A DNA stretch of 45,161 nt from Mogibacterium sp. (GCA_017512365.1 JAFWGQ010000035.1:1-45161); one strand, 5' to 3'; shown: positions 12,747 through 21,526, numbered from the stretch's first letter. Program-made: numbers and translations. The notes: a model not told the origin generated them from the letters alone.

Positions 12747-15005
12747 TCAGCGTGTGCCCTTGCGAACATACACATTGCTTGTGGCGATGTACACCTTTTT
12801 AAGACCTTTCTTATTGTAGGCCTTCACGACAAACCTGTAAGTATTCCTGCGGCTGATCTTTTTGCCGTACAGCCGGCGGAGAGTTTTCTTAGTCAGCTTA
12901 CCCGACCTGACAGTTGCCGTCTTTTTGCTGCAGATCTTCTTTCCGTCGTTCGTGCGGACATAAATATCATAGCCGGATGCTCCGGATACTCTGCCCCAGC
13001 GCAGGGTCATAACTCCGCGCTTCGATATGTCCATGCTGAGTCCTTTGTCGATAGGGGCCGTCTCTGCGACAGGTTCGGCTGCAGGCGATGATGTCGGAGC
13101 TGCCGCAGGCGCCGCCGGTGCAGATGCCGCCGGTGCAGACGCCGGAGCCGCCGTGCCGGTCTGAGCGGTTTTCTTCACGAGTTCTATCGCTCTAGGATAG
13201 AAATCCCTGCCGCCTTTGCCGCCTTTGATATTCCTGACTCTGAGCAGTCCCAGCTCGAAGTAGAGCGACTGCGGATCGTCGATTATGGACGTGTAGTTGG
13301 CTTTTATCCTGAACTCAGGTCTGTCGGACAGCGCCGCGTTCCATACGTCTCTGGCTCCGGACGCGCAGTTCTTGCTGAACAGCGAATAGAAATTGTTCGC
13401 CGGATTCGACATATAGCTGACCATGTCCGCGAACTCCTCCGCTGTGATGTCGACGGTGTAGTAGTTGTTAGGCATCTGGCTGTCGTTGCGCCTGAACTGG
13501 TTGAACAGCTCTCTGTCGATGCAGATCCCGCCCTCCGAATGGCCGTACGCAGGGATATAGCCGTATTTCCTCTTTGTCCTGTACATCTTCACGATCGTCG
13601 ATGCAAGGCCGTCAAAGGCCTTCTCAGGATCGAACTCTTCGCTGCCGTCCTGATAGAGATGTATCTGCTTTATCAGTTCGGCGGTGTCCTTGCTGGATGT
13701 TATCTCGCTGTTTTCGAAAGCGCGTACCATGGCAGTAAGGTTGGTGTCGTCGAAGCTGTAATTGGATACAGTCATGCTGTCCCCCTTGCGCAGGGAAATG
13801 CTTGCAGGCTCTGATCCGGCGCCGTTGTTGTCTATGTCGAAGTACGATTCCCTGTCGTTTATGCCGAGCTCGTTGTTGTTGTAGAGAGCCGGGTCATGAG
13901 CGTATTTTTCAGGGTGCTCATTGTAGTCTTCGAGGAGACCGATGAGTTTGCTGTTTGGCTTGTAGAACTCGTAATAGCTTGCATTGAGGTCCACATCTTC
14001 CTTTGCCGTGAATGTCACGGCTCCGTGAGCGATCAGCTCGCCCTTGTGTATGGTCCGCGCGTGAATGGTGAGAGTTCCTACGGTTCTGGTGCCGTTGTAC
14101 CTGCCTACGATGACCTTGCACGGAGCGCATACCATGTCGTTGGATGAGCCCGCATAAGCCGTGACATAAACGGCCATGCCGTTTTCAGGGATGTCGCCCT
14201 CAACTCTGATCAGTCCGCTTTCGCTGACGGATACCAGCGGGTTGGACGAGATGTAAGTGATGCTGTTGTCGTATACAGGCAGCAGCCTGGCGAGGATCCC
14301 GCTGTAGCGGGTCTTTGCCCTGAGCTGATACTTGTCGCCTTTGTTTTTGAGCTCGATCGTTTCAGGCACGCCGGTGACTTCCGCTTCCCTGGTGCTGTAA
14401 GTGATCCTGAAATCTCTGTTGGCGGAGAAGGCTTCTCCCGGATCGACGATCCTGCTCCCTGCGTTGACAGAGGAGAGGACCCTGCTGTCTGTCCAGGCCG
14501 GTACGACGCGGAGCATCGTCCCCTTAGGCACGAGGTATCCTGAACAAGGGATGTCCCCGACCAGCTCGCCGTTATCTCCGACCACAGCGACTTTTATGTC
14601 GCCGCTGTCATCGAAGCTGACGGCCGCCATGGATTTCCTGTCCGCATATACATTTATGTGGAACAGAAGGCGGATCTGGCTGTTGCCTTCTGCATATGCC
14701 CACACATCGGTGGAGCCTTCCGCAGCAGCATTCAGGACCCTGTGCGTATCGTCCGCATATGTCACCACGTTGTTCGCCGCAGCGCCGTCATCGGTCACGA
14801 TCTCCCATTTCATGCGGTCGGAACCTGTCGAGAGTTCCGCGAGATCGGTGATGCTGAGGGTACCTCCTTTTTCGGCCTGCACTGAGATGCTGCCTTTTGC
14901 CCTGAGCTCAGTCTGCTTGTAGAAGACCCTGAGATTTGAGCTCTTTTTGGCCGGCATCTTTATGACATATGCCTGTTCATTGCTGTCGAAGTGCTCCTCA
15001 TCCAT
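12747..15005 (-). CDS. Large Ig/FN3 surface-type protein with Cys peptidase-like region
   Basis: 752 residues. The N-terminal half looks like bacterial Ig-like repeats (ITYISSNPLVSVSESGLIRV is typical of a Big_2 strand). Near residues 480-570 there is a region with YGYIPAYGHSEGG and later YSLFSKNCASGARDVWN, reminiscent of NlpC/P60-like or DUF4105-like papain folds with a conserved N-C pair. An Ala/Pro linker follows, then a C-terminal FN3 domain (about 655-752) with many lysines. These features suggest an extracellular protein, yet the first residues MDEEHFDSNEQAY are not a signal peptide. In the same frame the upstream sequence has a hydrophobic run but no NTG start before a stop. The start may be wrong or the gene may be truncated at its 5' end. 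Confidence 0.7.
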   Translation of the reverse strand: MDEEHFDSNEQAYVIKMPAKKSSNLRVFYKQTELRAKGSISVQAEKGGTLSITDLAELSTGSDRMKWEIVTDDGAAANNVVTYADDTHRVLNAAAEGSTDVWAYAEGNSQIRLLFHINVYADRKSMAAVSFDDSGDIKVAVVGDNGELVGDIPCSGYLVPKGTMLRVVPAWTDSRVLSSVNAGSRIVDPGEAFSANRDFRITYSTREAEVTGVPETIELKNKGDKYQLRAKTRYSGILARLLPVYDNSITYISSNPLVSVSESGLIRVEGDIPENGMAVYVTAYAGSSNDMVCAPCKVIVGRYNGTRTVGTLTIHARTIHKGELIAHGAVTFTAKEDVDLNASYYEFYKPNSKLIGLLEDYNEHPEKYAHDPALYNNNELGINDRESYFDIDNNGAGSEPASISLRKGDSMTVSNYSFDDTNLTAMVRAFENSEITSSKDTAELIKQIHLYQDGSEEFDPEKAFDGLASTIVKMYRTKRKYGYIPAYGHSEGGICIDRELFNQFRRNDSQMPNNYYTVDITAEEFADMVSYMSNPANNFYSLFSKNCASGARDVWNAALSDRPEFRIKANYTSIIDDPQSLYFELGLLRVRNIKGGKGGRDFYPRAIELVKKTAQTGTAAPASAPAASAPAAPAAAPTSSPAAEPVAETAPIDKGLSMDISKRGVMTLRWGRVSGASGYDIYVRTNDGKKICSKKTATVRSGKLTKKTLRRLYGKKISRRNTYRFVVKAYNKKGLKKVYIATSNVYVRKGTR

Positions 15006-15127
15006 GAAAGAGCTTCCGTATAAGAAGAAAGAATGGGAACAAAATGATAAAAATATACGGATGCGATTTTCACGGTTTTCGCGTCAAAAATTGCAGAGAA
15101 TATGTGCTCATAGTGCGCGTTTTGTCG

Positions 15128-15133
15128 TATAAT
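15128..15133 (+). promoter_or_regulatory. -10 element upstream of alr
   Basis: A perfect TATAAT, 43 bases before the alr start codon. The matching -35 position (15105-15110, TGCTCA) is weak. Confidence 0.55.
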
Positions 15134-15175
15134 GAATCTGTATGGGAAACATGTTGTGCTGAAGGGAGTAACATT

Positions 15176-16345
15176 ATGTATAAAGAGACATTGAGACAGG
15201 TATGGGCCGAGATCGACATGTCGGCTTTCGACCACAATGTAAAGCAGATCAAAAATCACATGAAATGCCCTGAGATGATCGGAGTCATCAAGGCGAACGG
15301 CTACGGGCACGGAGCTACGGAGTGCGCAAAGGTGCTCCAGTACAACGGAGTCAACAAATTCGCGATCGCTACTCTTGAAGAGGGAGTAAATCTCCGCGAG
15401 GACGGCATCGAAGGGGACATCGTGGTACTGGGATTCACTCCTGTAGAGTGCGTGGACACAGTGGTCGAATACGATCTGACACCGGTGGTGATGTACTATG
15501 AATATGTAGAGGCGCTCAACGAAGAAGTCATGAAGCAGGGCGCCGAGCCTGCAAAGATCCTCTTCGGACTCGATACCGGGATGGGCAGGATCGGATACAG
15601 AGTATTCACGGACGAGGAGCGCGAGTACGCCCTGGAACGCTACAAACAGATGACCGAGCTCCCGGGGATCGAGATCGCGGGCGTCATCACTCACTTCTCG
15701 ACAGCGGACGAGGAGCAAAGAGAATATACGAACATGCAGATCGGCAACTACAACGCGTTCATGGAAAAGCTGAACGCTGCGGGTTATTATCCTAAGAAGA
15801 TCTGCGCCAACTCGGCTTCGATCATGGTCTATCCTGAGATCCACTTCGACGCCTGCCGTCCGGGGATCATTCTCTACGGACTCGCGCCAAGCGAATACCT
15901 CAAGGGCAAGGTGCTCGATCTCAGGCCTGTCATGTCTGTAAAGGCGGAGATCGTGAATCTCAAGAAAGTGCCTAAGGGCACATCGGTCAGCTACGGCCGC
16001 AAATTCACCACGACCGCGGATGAGACAAAGATCGCCACTATCGGCCTCGGCTACGCTGACGGCTATTCAAGGCTGAACAGCGGCAAGATCAGCGTGCTGG
16101 TCGGCGGCATCAAGTGCCCTGTCGTAGGCAATATCTGCATGGACCAGTGCATGATAGACGTATCGGCAGTGCCTGACGTGCACCGCGGCGACGAGGTGGT
16201 CATCCTCGGAAAACAGGGCGATGAGGAGATCAGCGCGGACGATCTGGCGGCGATCAACGGAACGATCAACTACGAGATCACATGCTGCTTCGATCTCAGG
16301 ATCCCTAAAGTATACATGAACTATCCGAAGGGCATGCTCGACTGA
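15176..16345 (+). CDS. alr: Alanine racemase
   Basis: 389 residues from the ATG at 15176 (GAAGGGAGTAACATT upstream). A PLP enzyme that converts L-alanine to D-alanine for peptidoglycan. The PLP lysine is K39 in VIKANGYGHG. The TIM-barrel segment GVITHFSTADE and the C-terminal beta domain with IGLGYADGYSR and CMDQCMIDVS are present, and the length is usual for the family. It is the first gene of a tight run with a PAP2 phosphatase and ung. The PAP2 partner fits an envelope theme (undecaprenyl phosphate recycling). Confidence 0.97.
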   Translation: MYKETLRQVWAEIDMSAFDHNVKQIKNHMKCPEMIGVIKANGYGHGATECAKVLQYNGVNKFAIATLEEGVNLREDGIEGDIVVLGFTPVECVDTVVEYDLTPVVMYYEYVEALNEEVMKQGAEPAKILFGLDTGMGRIGYRVFTDEEREYALERYKQMTELPGIEIAGVITHFSTADEEQREYTNMQIGNYNAFMEKLNAAGYYPKKICANSASIMVYPEIHFDACRPGIILYGLAPSEYLKGKVLDLRPVMSVKAEIVNLKKVPKGTSVSYGRKFTTTADETKIATIGLGYADGYSRLNSGKISVLVGGIKCPVVGNICMDQCMIDVSAVPDVHRGDEVVILGKQGDEEISADDLAAINGTINYEITCCFDLRIPKVYMNYPKGMLD

Positions 16346-16358
16346 TAAAAGGCTGTTT

Positions 16359-17027
16359 ATGAGCGAATTCACTTTATTTGACGGTAAATTTCTGATCGGC
16401 ATTCAGAAGCTTCTGAATGCCGATTGGCTTACTCCGGTAATGAAGGCCATAACCTTTCTGGGTGAGAAGGGCATATTCTGGATATGCGTATGCCTGCTGC
16501 TCATCATGTTCAGACGCACGCGCAGACTGGGCATCATATGCGCTGTCTCTCTGGCCTTCACATTCATATGCTGCAATCTCATCATAAAGCCGGCGGTGGA
16601 CCGCACCAGGCCCTGGATCATGTTCAGGGAGGTCGTCAGATACCTCGAGCCGCCCGGGGACGCGTCGTTCCCGAGCGGACATTCCGCCAACGCGATGGGA
16701 CCTGCCTGGGCGATGTTCATAGCCAGCATGCCGCTCCGCGGAAAGAGCTATGATGAAGTCCCGTGCCTCGGGTGGCGCGGGGACGGAGTCAGCCCGAAGG
16801 CGGTCCACGGATTCGGTGCGGCGGCTGTCGTACTGGCTCTGCTGATAGGCCTGTCAAGGCTGTATCTTGGGATGCACTACCCGAGCGATGTGGCCTCCGG
16901 ACTGCTGCTTGGCATGATATGCGCAACTGTGATGTTCCGGGCGATACGCCTGATCGAGATAAACGACGGAGCGCTGATCGGCAGCGGCGAACGAAGGAAA
17001 GAGAAGGCCGGTAAAAAACAGGAATGA
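16359..17027 (+). CDS. PAP2-family membrane phosphatase
   Basis: 222 residues, about 5-6 membrane helices. The three phosphatase motifs are visible: KPAVDRTRPW (near 77), PSGHSANAMG (near 104) and SRLYLGMHYPSD (near 167). Family members remove phosphate from undecaprenyl pyrophosphate or phosphatidylglycerol phosphate in the membrane. It starts 13 bases after alr and overlaps ung by 4 bases. A 25-residue insert with charged residues (PLRGKSYDEVPCLGWRGDG) lies between motifs 2 and 3. A 30-bp perfect palindrome lies within its early codons. Confidence 0.9.
   Translation: MSEFTLFDGKFLIGIQKLLNADWLTPVMKAITFLGEKGIFWICVCLLLIMFRRTRRLGIICAVSLAFTFICCNLIIKPAVDRTRPWIMFREVVRYLEPPGDASFPSGHSANAMGPAWAMFIASMPLRGKSYDEVPCLGWRGDGVSPKAVHGFGAAAVVLALLIGLSRLYLGMHYPSDVASGLLLGMICATVMFRAIRLIEINDGALIGSGERRKEKAGKKQE
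16395..16424. repeat. 30-bp perfect palindrome inside the PAP2 gene
   Basis: ATCGGCATTCAGAAG followed directly by its exact reverse complement, with no loop, centred at 16409/16410. It encodes IGIQKLLNAD near residues 13-22. Confidence 0.9.
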
Positions 17028-17716
17028 AGGAAATGATCGGAAACAGATGGGACGAGCTGCTGGCTGACGAATGGCAGAAGCCGTATTATCAGGAGCTGCG
17101 CTCGTTTCTCATCGAAGAATACGAAAAAGGGACCGTATATCCGCCGGCGGCGGACATATACAACGCTCTGAGGATGACGGACTATGATGGTGTAAGAGTC
17201 GTCATACTGGGGCAGGACCCGTATCACGAGCCGGGGCAGGCGCACGGGCTCGCTTTCAGCGTGCAGGCGGGAACGCCCGAGCCGCCGTCGCTCGTCAACA
17301 TTTTCAAAGAACTCGAAAGCGACCTCGGGATCGTTCCTTCGAAAAGCTCCGGCGGAGGTCTGCTCGATCCGTGGGCGCGGCACGGAGTGCTGCTTCTCAA
17401 TACCGTGCTGACGGTGCGCGCGCATGAGGCGGGATCCCACAGAGGCAGGGGCTGGGAGACCTTCACCGACAGGGTGATAGGGCTCCTCGCGGCAAGAGAG
17501 CAGCCCATGGTATTCATACTCTGGGGCTCCCAGGCGGGAGCGAAGCGCGAGCTCATACAGAAGGCCGGCGGAGGCGCCGGGCGTCACCTGATCATTCAGG
17601 CGCCGCATCCGAGCCCGCTTTCGGCATACCGGGGGTTCTTCGGAGGCAGGTACTTCTCCAGATGCAATTACTTCCTCGAAGACTGCGGCATGGAGCCTGT
17701 CGACTGGACACTGTAA
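17024..17716 (+). CDS. ung: Uracil-DNA glycosylase
   Basis: 230 residues, starting inside the last codons of the PAP2 gene (ATGA overlap). It removes uracil from DNA in base excision repair. Motifs are present: the water-activating loop GQDPYH (63-68, with D65), LLNTVLTV, and the leucine-intercalation loop HPSPLSAYRGF near residue 192. Family 1 UDG, normal length. The translational coupling with a membrane phosphatase is probably only operon economy. Confidence 0.97.
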   Translation: MKEMIGNRWDELLADEWQKPYYQELRSFLIEEYEKGTVYPPAADIYNALRMTDYDGVRVVILGQDPYHEPGQAHGLAFSVQAGTPEPPSLVNIFKELESDLGIVPSKSSGGGLLDPWARHGVLLLNTVLTVRAHEAGSHRGRGWETFTDRVIGLLAAREQPMVFILWGSQAGAKRELIQKAGGGAGRHLIIQAPHPSPLSAYRGFFGGRYFSRCNYFLEDCGMEPVDWTL

Positions 17717-17864
17717 CGGTTGAAATCCGCATGGTTTTTTGCTAATATATGCGGGTATGCGGAGCCGGACAGGAGAGGCCTCAGGTCCGGTCCGGCGCGG
17801 CCCGGAACAGATAAAAATGCTGCGTGCGCGGCAAATCATAATAAAAGAAAAGAGGAACAACGAG

Positions 17865-18569
17865 ATGTACGACAACAAAAAGAAATTCAGAAGATCCGCT
17901 GTGGCGGTCATATGCTATGTGCTGGCAGCGCTCATGCTCATCTACACCTGCTATCAGATCGGCAGCACTATCCACACGATCAATGAGTACTACGCACAGT
18001 ACGGGATGAAGGCTACACCGGTAGAGTATCTGACATACGTCGGCCAGAACGCGATGACTCCGCTCATCAACGCGGTGATCCTGTTCATGCTCGCCAGGGT
18101 CCTTGAAGAGGTCAGAAAGAACAACCCGGCCAATTACAGGAGCGACGAGGAGATCGTCGAGGCGGCCGAGGCAAAGAAGGCGGCAAAGGATACAAAGAAG
18201 TTCGAAAAGGGCGAGAAGGCCGCAGCCAGGGCAGCAGAAAAGAACGACGTCAAGGTATCTGCCGCAGCAGAGAACGAAGAGCCTGTGATCGTCGACTTCG
18301 CATCAGCTGACGCCGAAAAGCCGGCAGAAGCTAAGAAGGAATCTTCCGCAAAGAAGTCTGATGAAAAGACTGATGAAAAGAAGCCTGCCGCAAAGAAGTC
18401 TGCAGCCAGGAAGCCTGCCGCAAAGAAATCCGCAGACGGAAAGGACGGAACGAAGAAAGCCGCAGCCAAAAAGCCGGCGCCTAAAAAGAAGGCCGCTCCT
18501 AAAAAAGATGACGCGGAGAACAAAGCTGAAGCTGAAAAGCAGGAAAAGCAGGAAAAGACAGAAGAATAG
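17865..18569 (+). CDS. Membrane protein with histone H1-like Lys/Ala tail
   Basis: 234 residues from the ATG at 17865 (AGAGGAACAACGAG upstream). Two membrane helices (about 11-32 and 57-77) are followed by a long soluble charged tail. The last 80 residues are made of AAKK, KPAAKKS and KKPAPKKKAAPKK units like the C-terminus of histone H1 or of bacterial nucleoid proteins, then an acidic/glutamine end (EKQEKQEKTEE). The DNA of the tail has near-repeats, so it may vary in length by slippage. The first 100 residues have no family that I recognise. It might tether the nucleoid or bind anionic polymer at the membrane. That is inference. Confidence 0.8.
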   Translation: MYDNKKKFRRSAVAVICYVLAALMLIYTCYQIGSTIHTINEYYAQYGMKATPVEYLTYVGQNAMTPLINAVILFMLARVLEEVRKNNPANYRSDEEIVEAAEAKKAAKDTKKFEKGEKAAARAAEKNDVKVSAAAENEEPVIVDFASADAEKPAEAKKESSAKKSDEKTDEKKPAAKKSAARKPAAKKSADGKDGTKKAAAKKPAPKKKAAPKKDDAENKAEAEKQEKQEKTEE

Positions 18570-18579
18570 ATCTCTGAAG

Positions 18580-18613
18580 GCCGCGTGACCGGTAATGGCT
18601 GACGCGGCTTTTT
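18580..18613 (+). terminator. Terminator after the Lys/Ala-tail gene
   Basis: GCCGCGT (18580-18586) pairs with ACGCGGC (18602-18608), followed by five T. Confidence 0.85.
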
Positions 18614-18629
18614 ACGATACGGAGGGTAC

Positions 18630-19508
18630 ATGATCGACTGGAAAGAAATAAGACTTGAAGATAAGGCGGCGATAGAGGACAAGATATGCGCCAGCGGGTG
18701 TCACGGAGCAGACTACAGCTTCACCAACCTTTACATATGGCGAAAAGCGTACAGGCCGCTGATCACGTGGTGCGACGACCGCCTTCTGGTAGGCATGCCT
18801 CAGTGGCACATATACGCGTACCCGAAGGGCGACGGAGAGATAAAAAGGAGCATAGAGCTGCTGCTCGACGAGGCCCGCTCACGCGGAGAAAAACTCCATA
18901 TGAGAGGGCTCACGGACAGGACTCTCCAGGAATTCCTGCCTCTTTACGGAGACAGATTCGAGATCACCGAGGACCGCGACAACGCCGACTATATCTACTC
19001 GACGGAAAAGCTCTGCGATCTCCCGGGCAGACATCTTTCCTCGAAACGCAACCACATAAAGCACTTCGAGAGGAACGGGGATTGGGAGTTCGTACCGGTC
19101 ACGGAGGACACTCAGGCGGCGAGAGACTTTGTGAATGAGTTTTACAGGGAAAAGAACGATCCCGAGCTCGCTGACGAAGCCGGCGCGATCGAAGAGATGT
19201 TCAGGAACTACAGGGAGCTGGGCTTCCTCGGAGGACTGCTGTACCAGAAGGGAGAGCCTGTCGCGTTCACTGCCGGAACCAGACTCGACAACGAGGTCTT
19301 CGATACCCACTTTGAAAAGGCTCTTCCGGGAGTGGAAGGGGCCTACACCATGGTCAACCGTGAGTTCGCAAGGCTCGTGCACGAAAGATTCCCGGAGATA
19401 CAGTACTTCAACCGCGAAGAGGACATGGGCATCGAGGGGCTGAGACGAGCCAAGGAGAGCTACCATCCTGACTTCCTTCTGATGAAGTACTACGCGAAAG
19501 AGAAATAG
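18630..19508 (+). CDS. DUF2156-family protein (LPG synthase C-terminal-like)
   Basis: 292 residues from the ATG at 18630 (CGGAGGGTAC upstream). It has the double GNAT-like fold of the DUF2156 group, related to the catalytic domain of phosphatidylglycerol lysyltransferase. Typical pieces are YSFTNLYIWR at the start, SSKRNHIKHFER in the middle and YFNREEDMGIEGLRRAKESY near the end. It lacks the membrane domain, so it is a soluble member with an unknown acceptor. A GNAT gene follows 9 bases later. The two may modify related substrates. Confidence 0.88.
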   Translation: MIDWKEIRLEDKAAIEDKICASGCHGADYSFTNLYIWRKAYRPLITWCDDRLLVGMPQWHIYAYPKGDGEIKRSIELLLDEARSRGEKLHMRGLTDRTLQEFLPLYGDRFEITEDRDNADYIYSTEKLCDLPGRHLSSKRNHIKHFERNGDWEFVPVTEDTQAARDFVNEFYREKNDPELADEAGAIEEMFRNYRELGFLGGLLYQKGEPVAFTAGTRLDNEVFDTHFEKALPGVEGAYTMVNREFARLVHERFPEIQYFNREEDMGIEGLRRAKESYHPDFLLMKYYAKEK

Positions 19509-19517
19509 CCGCTGACG

Positions 19518-20453
19518 ATGACGGAGAAGAGCTTCGAGATAAGAACGACCGCCGAAAGCGGCATATACGAAGGGATACGGGATCTGTGGTGCGATGTGTT
19601 CGGCGATGAGCCGGAATACGTTGACGGCACGTATGAGAACTTCGGCGAAGACATTACGGGCTGGGCCGTCACGGACACAGGCGGCAGGGCGGTGAGCGCC
19701 CTCAGCTGCTACCGCTGCGGGACCTTCAGGGGGCAGGACGTGTACGTCAGCTACGCGGTGTGCACCTCGCCGGATCACAGGGGGCAGGGCCTCGCGGGCA
19801 TGCTGGTGGACCGCGTCAGGGAGGATGTGCTCGCAAAAGGAGGCATCTCCGTGGTATCGCCTCTTGAACCATCGCTCGAAAAGTGGTACGCGGGTCTCGG
19901 ATACGAGCCGTACTTCCATGCTCCGCGCATCACGCTTTTTGCGGCGGACGATGATGATGAGGAATACGAGGACTTCGACGACTACGACATGGATTTCGGA
20001 GACAGGGAGGCTTCCGGGGAGTTCCGTCCGGGCATCGTGCTGGAGCCTGCGGACAGGGACAGGTACAATATGTACAGGGAGGCCTTTCTTGCGAACAGGC
20101 CTCATGTCGAGCTGAGCGGCAGGATGCTCAGGCAGGTCGAGTACGAGTGCTTTGATGACGGAGGGCTCTATGTCATAAACGGCGGCGACGCCATTTGCGA
20201 CATATCGACGGCAGAGGGCGGCAGCCTCGTCATGACGGAATTCATACTGAGTCCCGTGCTCGGGGAACTCTCGCTCGAGATAGATGAGGAGATAACGCTT
20301 TCGATCGCCCGGCAGAAGGGCGCGTTCGAGGTGACATATACCACACCGGGCAGCCAGAGATGCCAGTCGATGGCGGCCGGCGTCAGAGAGTTCGACCCGG
20401 AAGAAGAAGGATACGAATACAGCAGTGCGTATTACGGATTTCCGATAGATTAA
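19518..20453 (+). CDS. GNAT N-acetyltransferase with acidic insert
   Basis: 311 residues. The acetyl-CoA binding motif VCTSPDHRGQGLAGMLVDRV lies near residues 86-105 and identifies a GNAT domain of the Eis/YjcK-like size class with a C-terminal extension. Between the GNAT core and the C-terminal part there is a strongly acidic stretch (DDDDEEYEDFDDYDMDF, around 144-160). The C-terminal 140 residues may be a second GNAT-like or SCP2-like fold. It is the second gene of a pair with DUF2156. The substrate is not known. Confidence 0.85.
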   Translation: MTEKSFEIRTTAESGIYEGIRDLWCDVFGDEPEYVDGTYENFGEDITGWAVTDTGGRAVSALSCYRCGTFRGQDVYVSYAVCTSPDHRGQGLAGMLVDRVREDVLAKGGISVVSPLEPSLEKWYAGLGYEPYFHAPRITLFAADDDDEEYEDFDDYDMDFGDREASGEFRPGIVLEPADRDRYNMYREAFLANRPHVELSGRMLRQVEYECFDDGGLYVINGGDAICDISTAEGGSLVMTEFILSPVLGELSLEIDEEITLSIARQKGAFEVTYTTPGSQRCQSMAAGVREFDPEEEGYEYSSAYYGFPID

Positions 20454-20491
20454 AAATGCAGCTGTGATACGCAGAGAAACCGGAGGTGATC

Positions 20492-21091
20492 ATGAATATA
20501 GTATGTCTGGACATGGAGGGCGTGCTTGTCCCTGAGATATGGATCGCGTTCAGCAAAGAGAGCGGCATACCCGAGCTCTCGCGCACCACAAGAGACGAAC
20601 CCGACTATGAAAAGCTGATGAAATGGAGGATAGGCGTCCTCAGAGAGCGCGGCCTCAAACTGAAGGACGTGCAGGACACGATATCCGGGATCGATCCGCT
20701 GCCGGGGGCGAAGGAATTCCTCGACGAGCTGAGAACCCTCACGCAGGTCATAGTGCTGAGCGACACATTCTCGCAGTTTGCCCAGCCTCTCATGAAAAAG
20801 CTCGTCTGGCCGACGCTCTTCTGCAACGAGCTCGTGATCGATGAAGAGGGCTTCATCGCGGATATAAAGATGAGATGCGAGCATTCAAAACTCACGACGG
20901 TAAAGGGACTGCAGTCCATAGGCTTCGACACGATCGCGGCCGGAGACAGCTATAACGACCTGGAGATGATACAGGCGAGCAAGGCGGGCTTCCTCTTCAG
21001 ATCGACGGAGCAGATAAAGAAGGACTATCCGCAGTACCCGGCATTCGAGGAGTATGACGAGTTCCTTGCGGCGATCAGAGCGGCCCTCTGA
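20492..21091 (+). CDS. thrH: ThrH-type phosphoserine phosphatase / homoserine kinase-like HAD
   Basis: 199 residues from the ATG at 20492 (CGGAGGTGATC upstream). A HAD-superfamily enzyme whose known relative in Pseudomonas is ThrH, which can move phosphate from phosphoserine to homoserine. Motif 1 is LDMEGVLVPEIWIAF with the nucleophile D7 and E9. Motif 2 is VLSDTFSQF, and motif 4 is AAGDSYNDLEM near residue 150. The match runs along the full length. It stands alone between a GNAT gene and a small DUF1858 gene. Confidence 0.88.
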   Translation: MNIVCLDMEGVLVPEIWIAFSKESGIPELSRTTRDEPDYEKLMKWRIGVLRERGLKLKDVQDTISGIDPLPGAKEFLDELRTLTQVIVLSDTFSQFAQPLMKKLVWPTLFCNELVIDEEGFIADIKMRCEHSKLTTVKGLQSIGFDTIAAGDSYNDLEMIQASKAGFLFRSTEQIKKDYPQYPAFEEYDEFLAAIRAAL

Positions 21092-21120
21092 AATTTCCTA
21101 TCCGTTTTGTAGGAATTCGC

Positions 21121-21149
21121 TTGATTTTGGCTGCCCCCGGTTGTACTAT
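21121..21149 (+). promoter_or_regulatory. Promoter of the DUF1858 gene
   Basis: -35 TTGATT (21121-21126), 17-bp spacer, -10 TACTAT (21144-21149), about 54 bases before the start codon. Confidence 0.7.
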
Positions 21150-21202
21150 AGTGGGGCAATACAGAAACCGCAGATATTTCGAAGATAAAGGAGACTGAAG
21201 AA

Positions 21203-21397
21203 ATGATCACTAAGGATATGGTAATCGGAGATGTAATAAACGCTCATCCTGAGCTCGTCCGCACATTCTTTGCGAACGGTATGATGTGCATAGGATGCCC
21301 TGCATCCCAGGGAGAATCCATCGACGAGGCAGCGCAGGTCCACGGACTTGACGCCGATCAGCTTGTGAACGCTCTGAACGAGGCTCTCGGAGCATAG
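21203..21397 (+). CDS. DUF1858 small protein
   Basis: 64 residues with AAAGGAGACTGAAGAA before the ATG. MITKDMVIGDVINAHPEL followed by FFANGMMCIGCPAS is the hallmark of DUF1858, a small alpha-helical protein related to the hybrid-cluster and Ric/ScdA N-terminal domain. The pair C-x-x-C (MCIGCP) may bind metal or be redox active. Common in strict anaerobes. It is transcribed alone, with its own promoter and terminator. Confidence 0.92.
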   Translation: MITKDMVIGDVINAHPELVRTFFANGMMCIGCPASQGESIDEAAQVHGLDADQLVNALNEALGA

Positions 21398-21424
21398 TCA
21401 GAACGCAATAAGGACACACGGACG

Positions 21425-21462
21425 AAACCGGCAGGGAGGTCTGCACTCCCGGCCGGTTTTTG
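21425..21462 (+). terminator. Terminator after DUF1858
   Basis: AAACCGG and AGGGA on one arm pair with TCCC and CCGGTTT on the other, with a bulge, followed by a T-run. The last bases overlap the -35 of the next promoter. Confidence 0.8.
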
Positions 21463-21488
21463 CAAATACAGGCACATGCGTGTAAAAT
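21460..21488 (+). promoter_or_regulatory. Promoter of the B3/B4-cdd operon
   Basis: -35 TTGCAA (21460-21465), 17-bp spacer, -10 TAAAAT (21483-21488). It starts inside the T-run of the preceding terminator. Confidence 0.65.
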
Positions 21489-21526
21489 CACTGTGTATGA
21501 AAAAAGGAAGAAACGGAGGCGGGAGA

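Noticed and set aside
13918-14922. Long reading frames on the plus strand opposite the surface protein gene
   Set aside because: They are shadows of a GC-rich gene on the minus strand and have no starts or domains.
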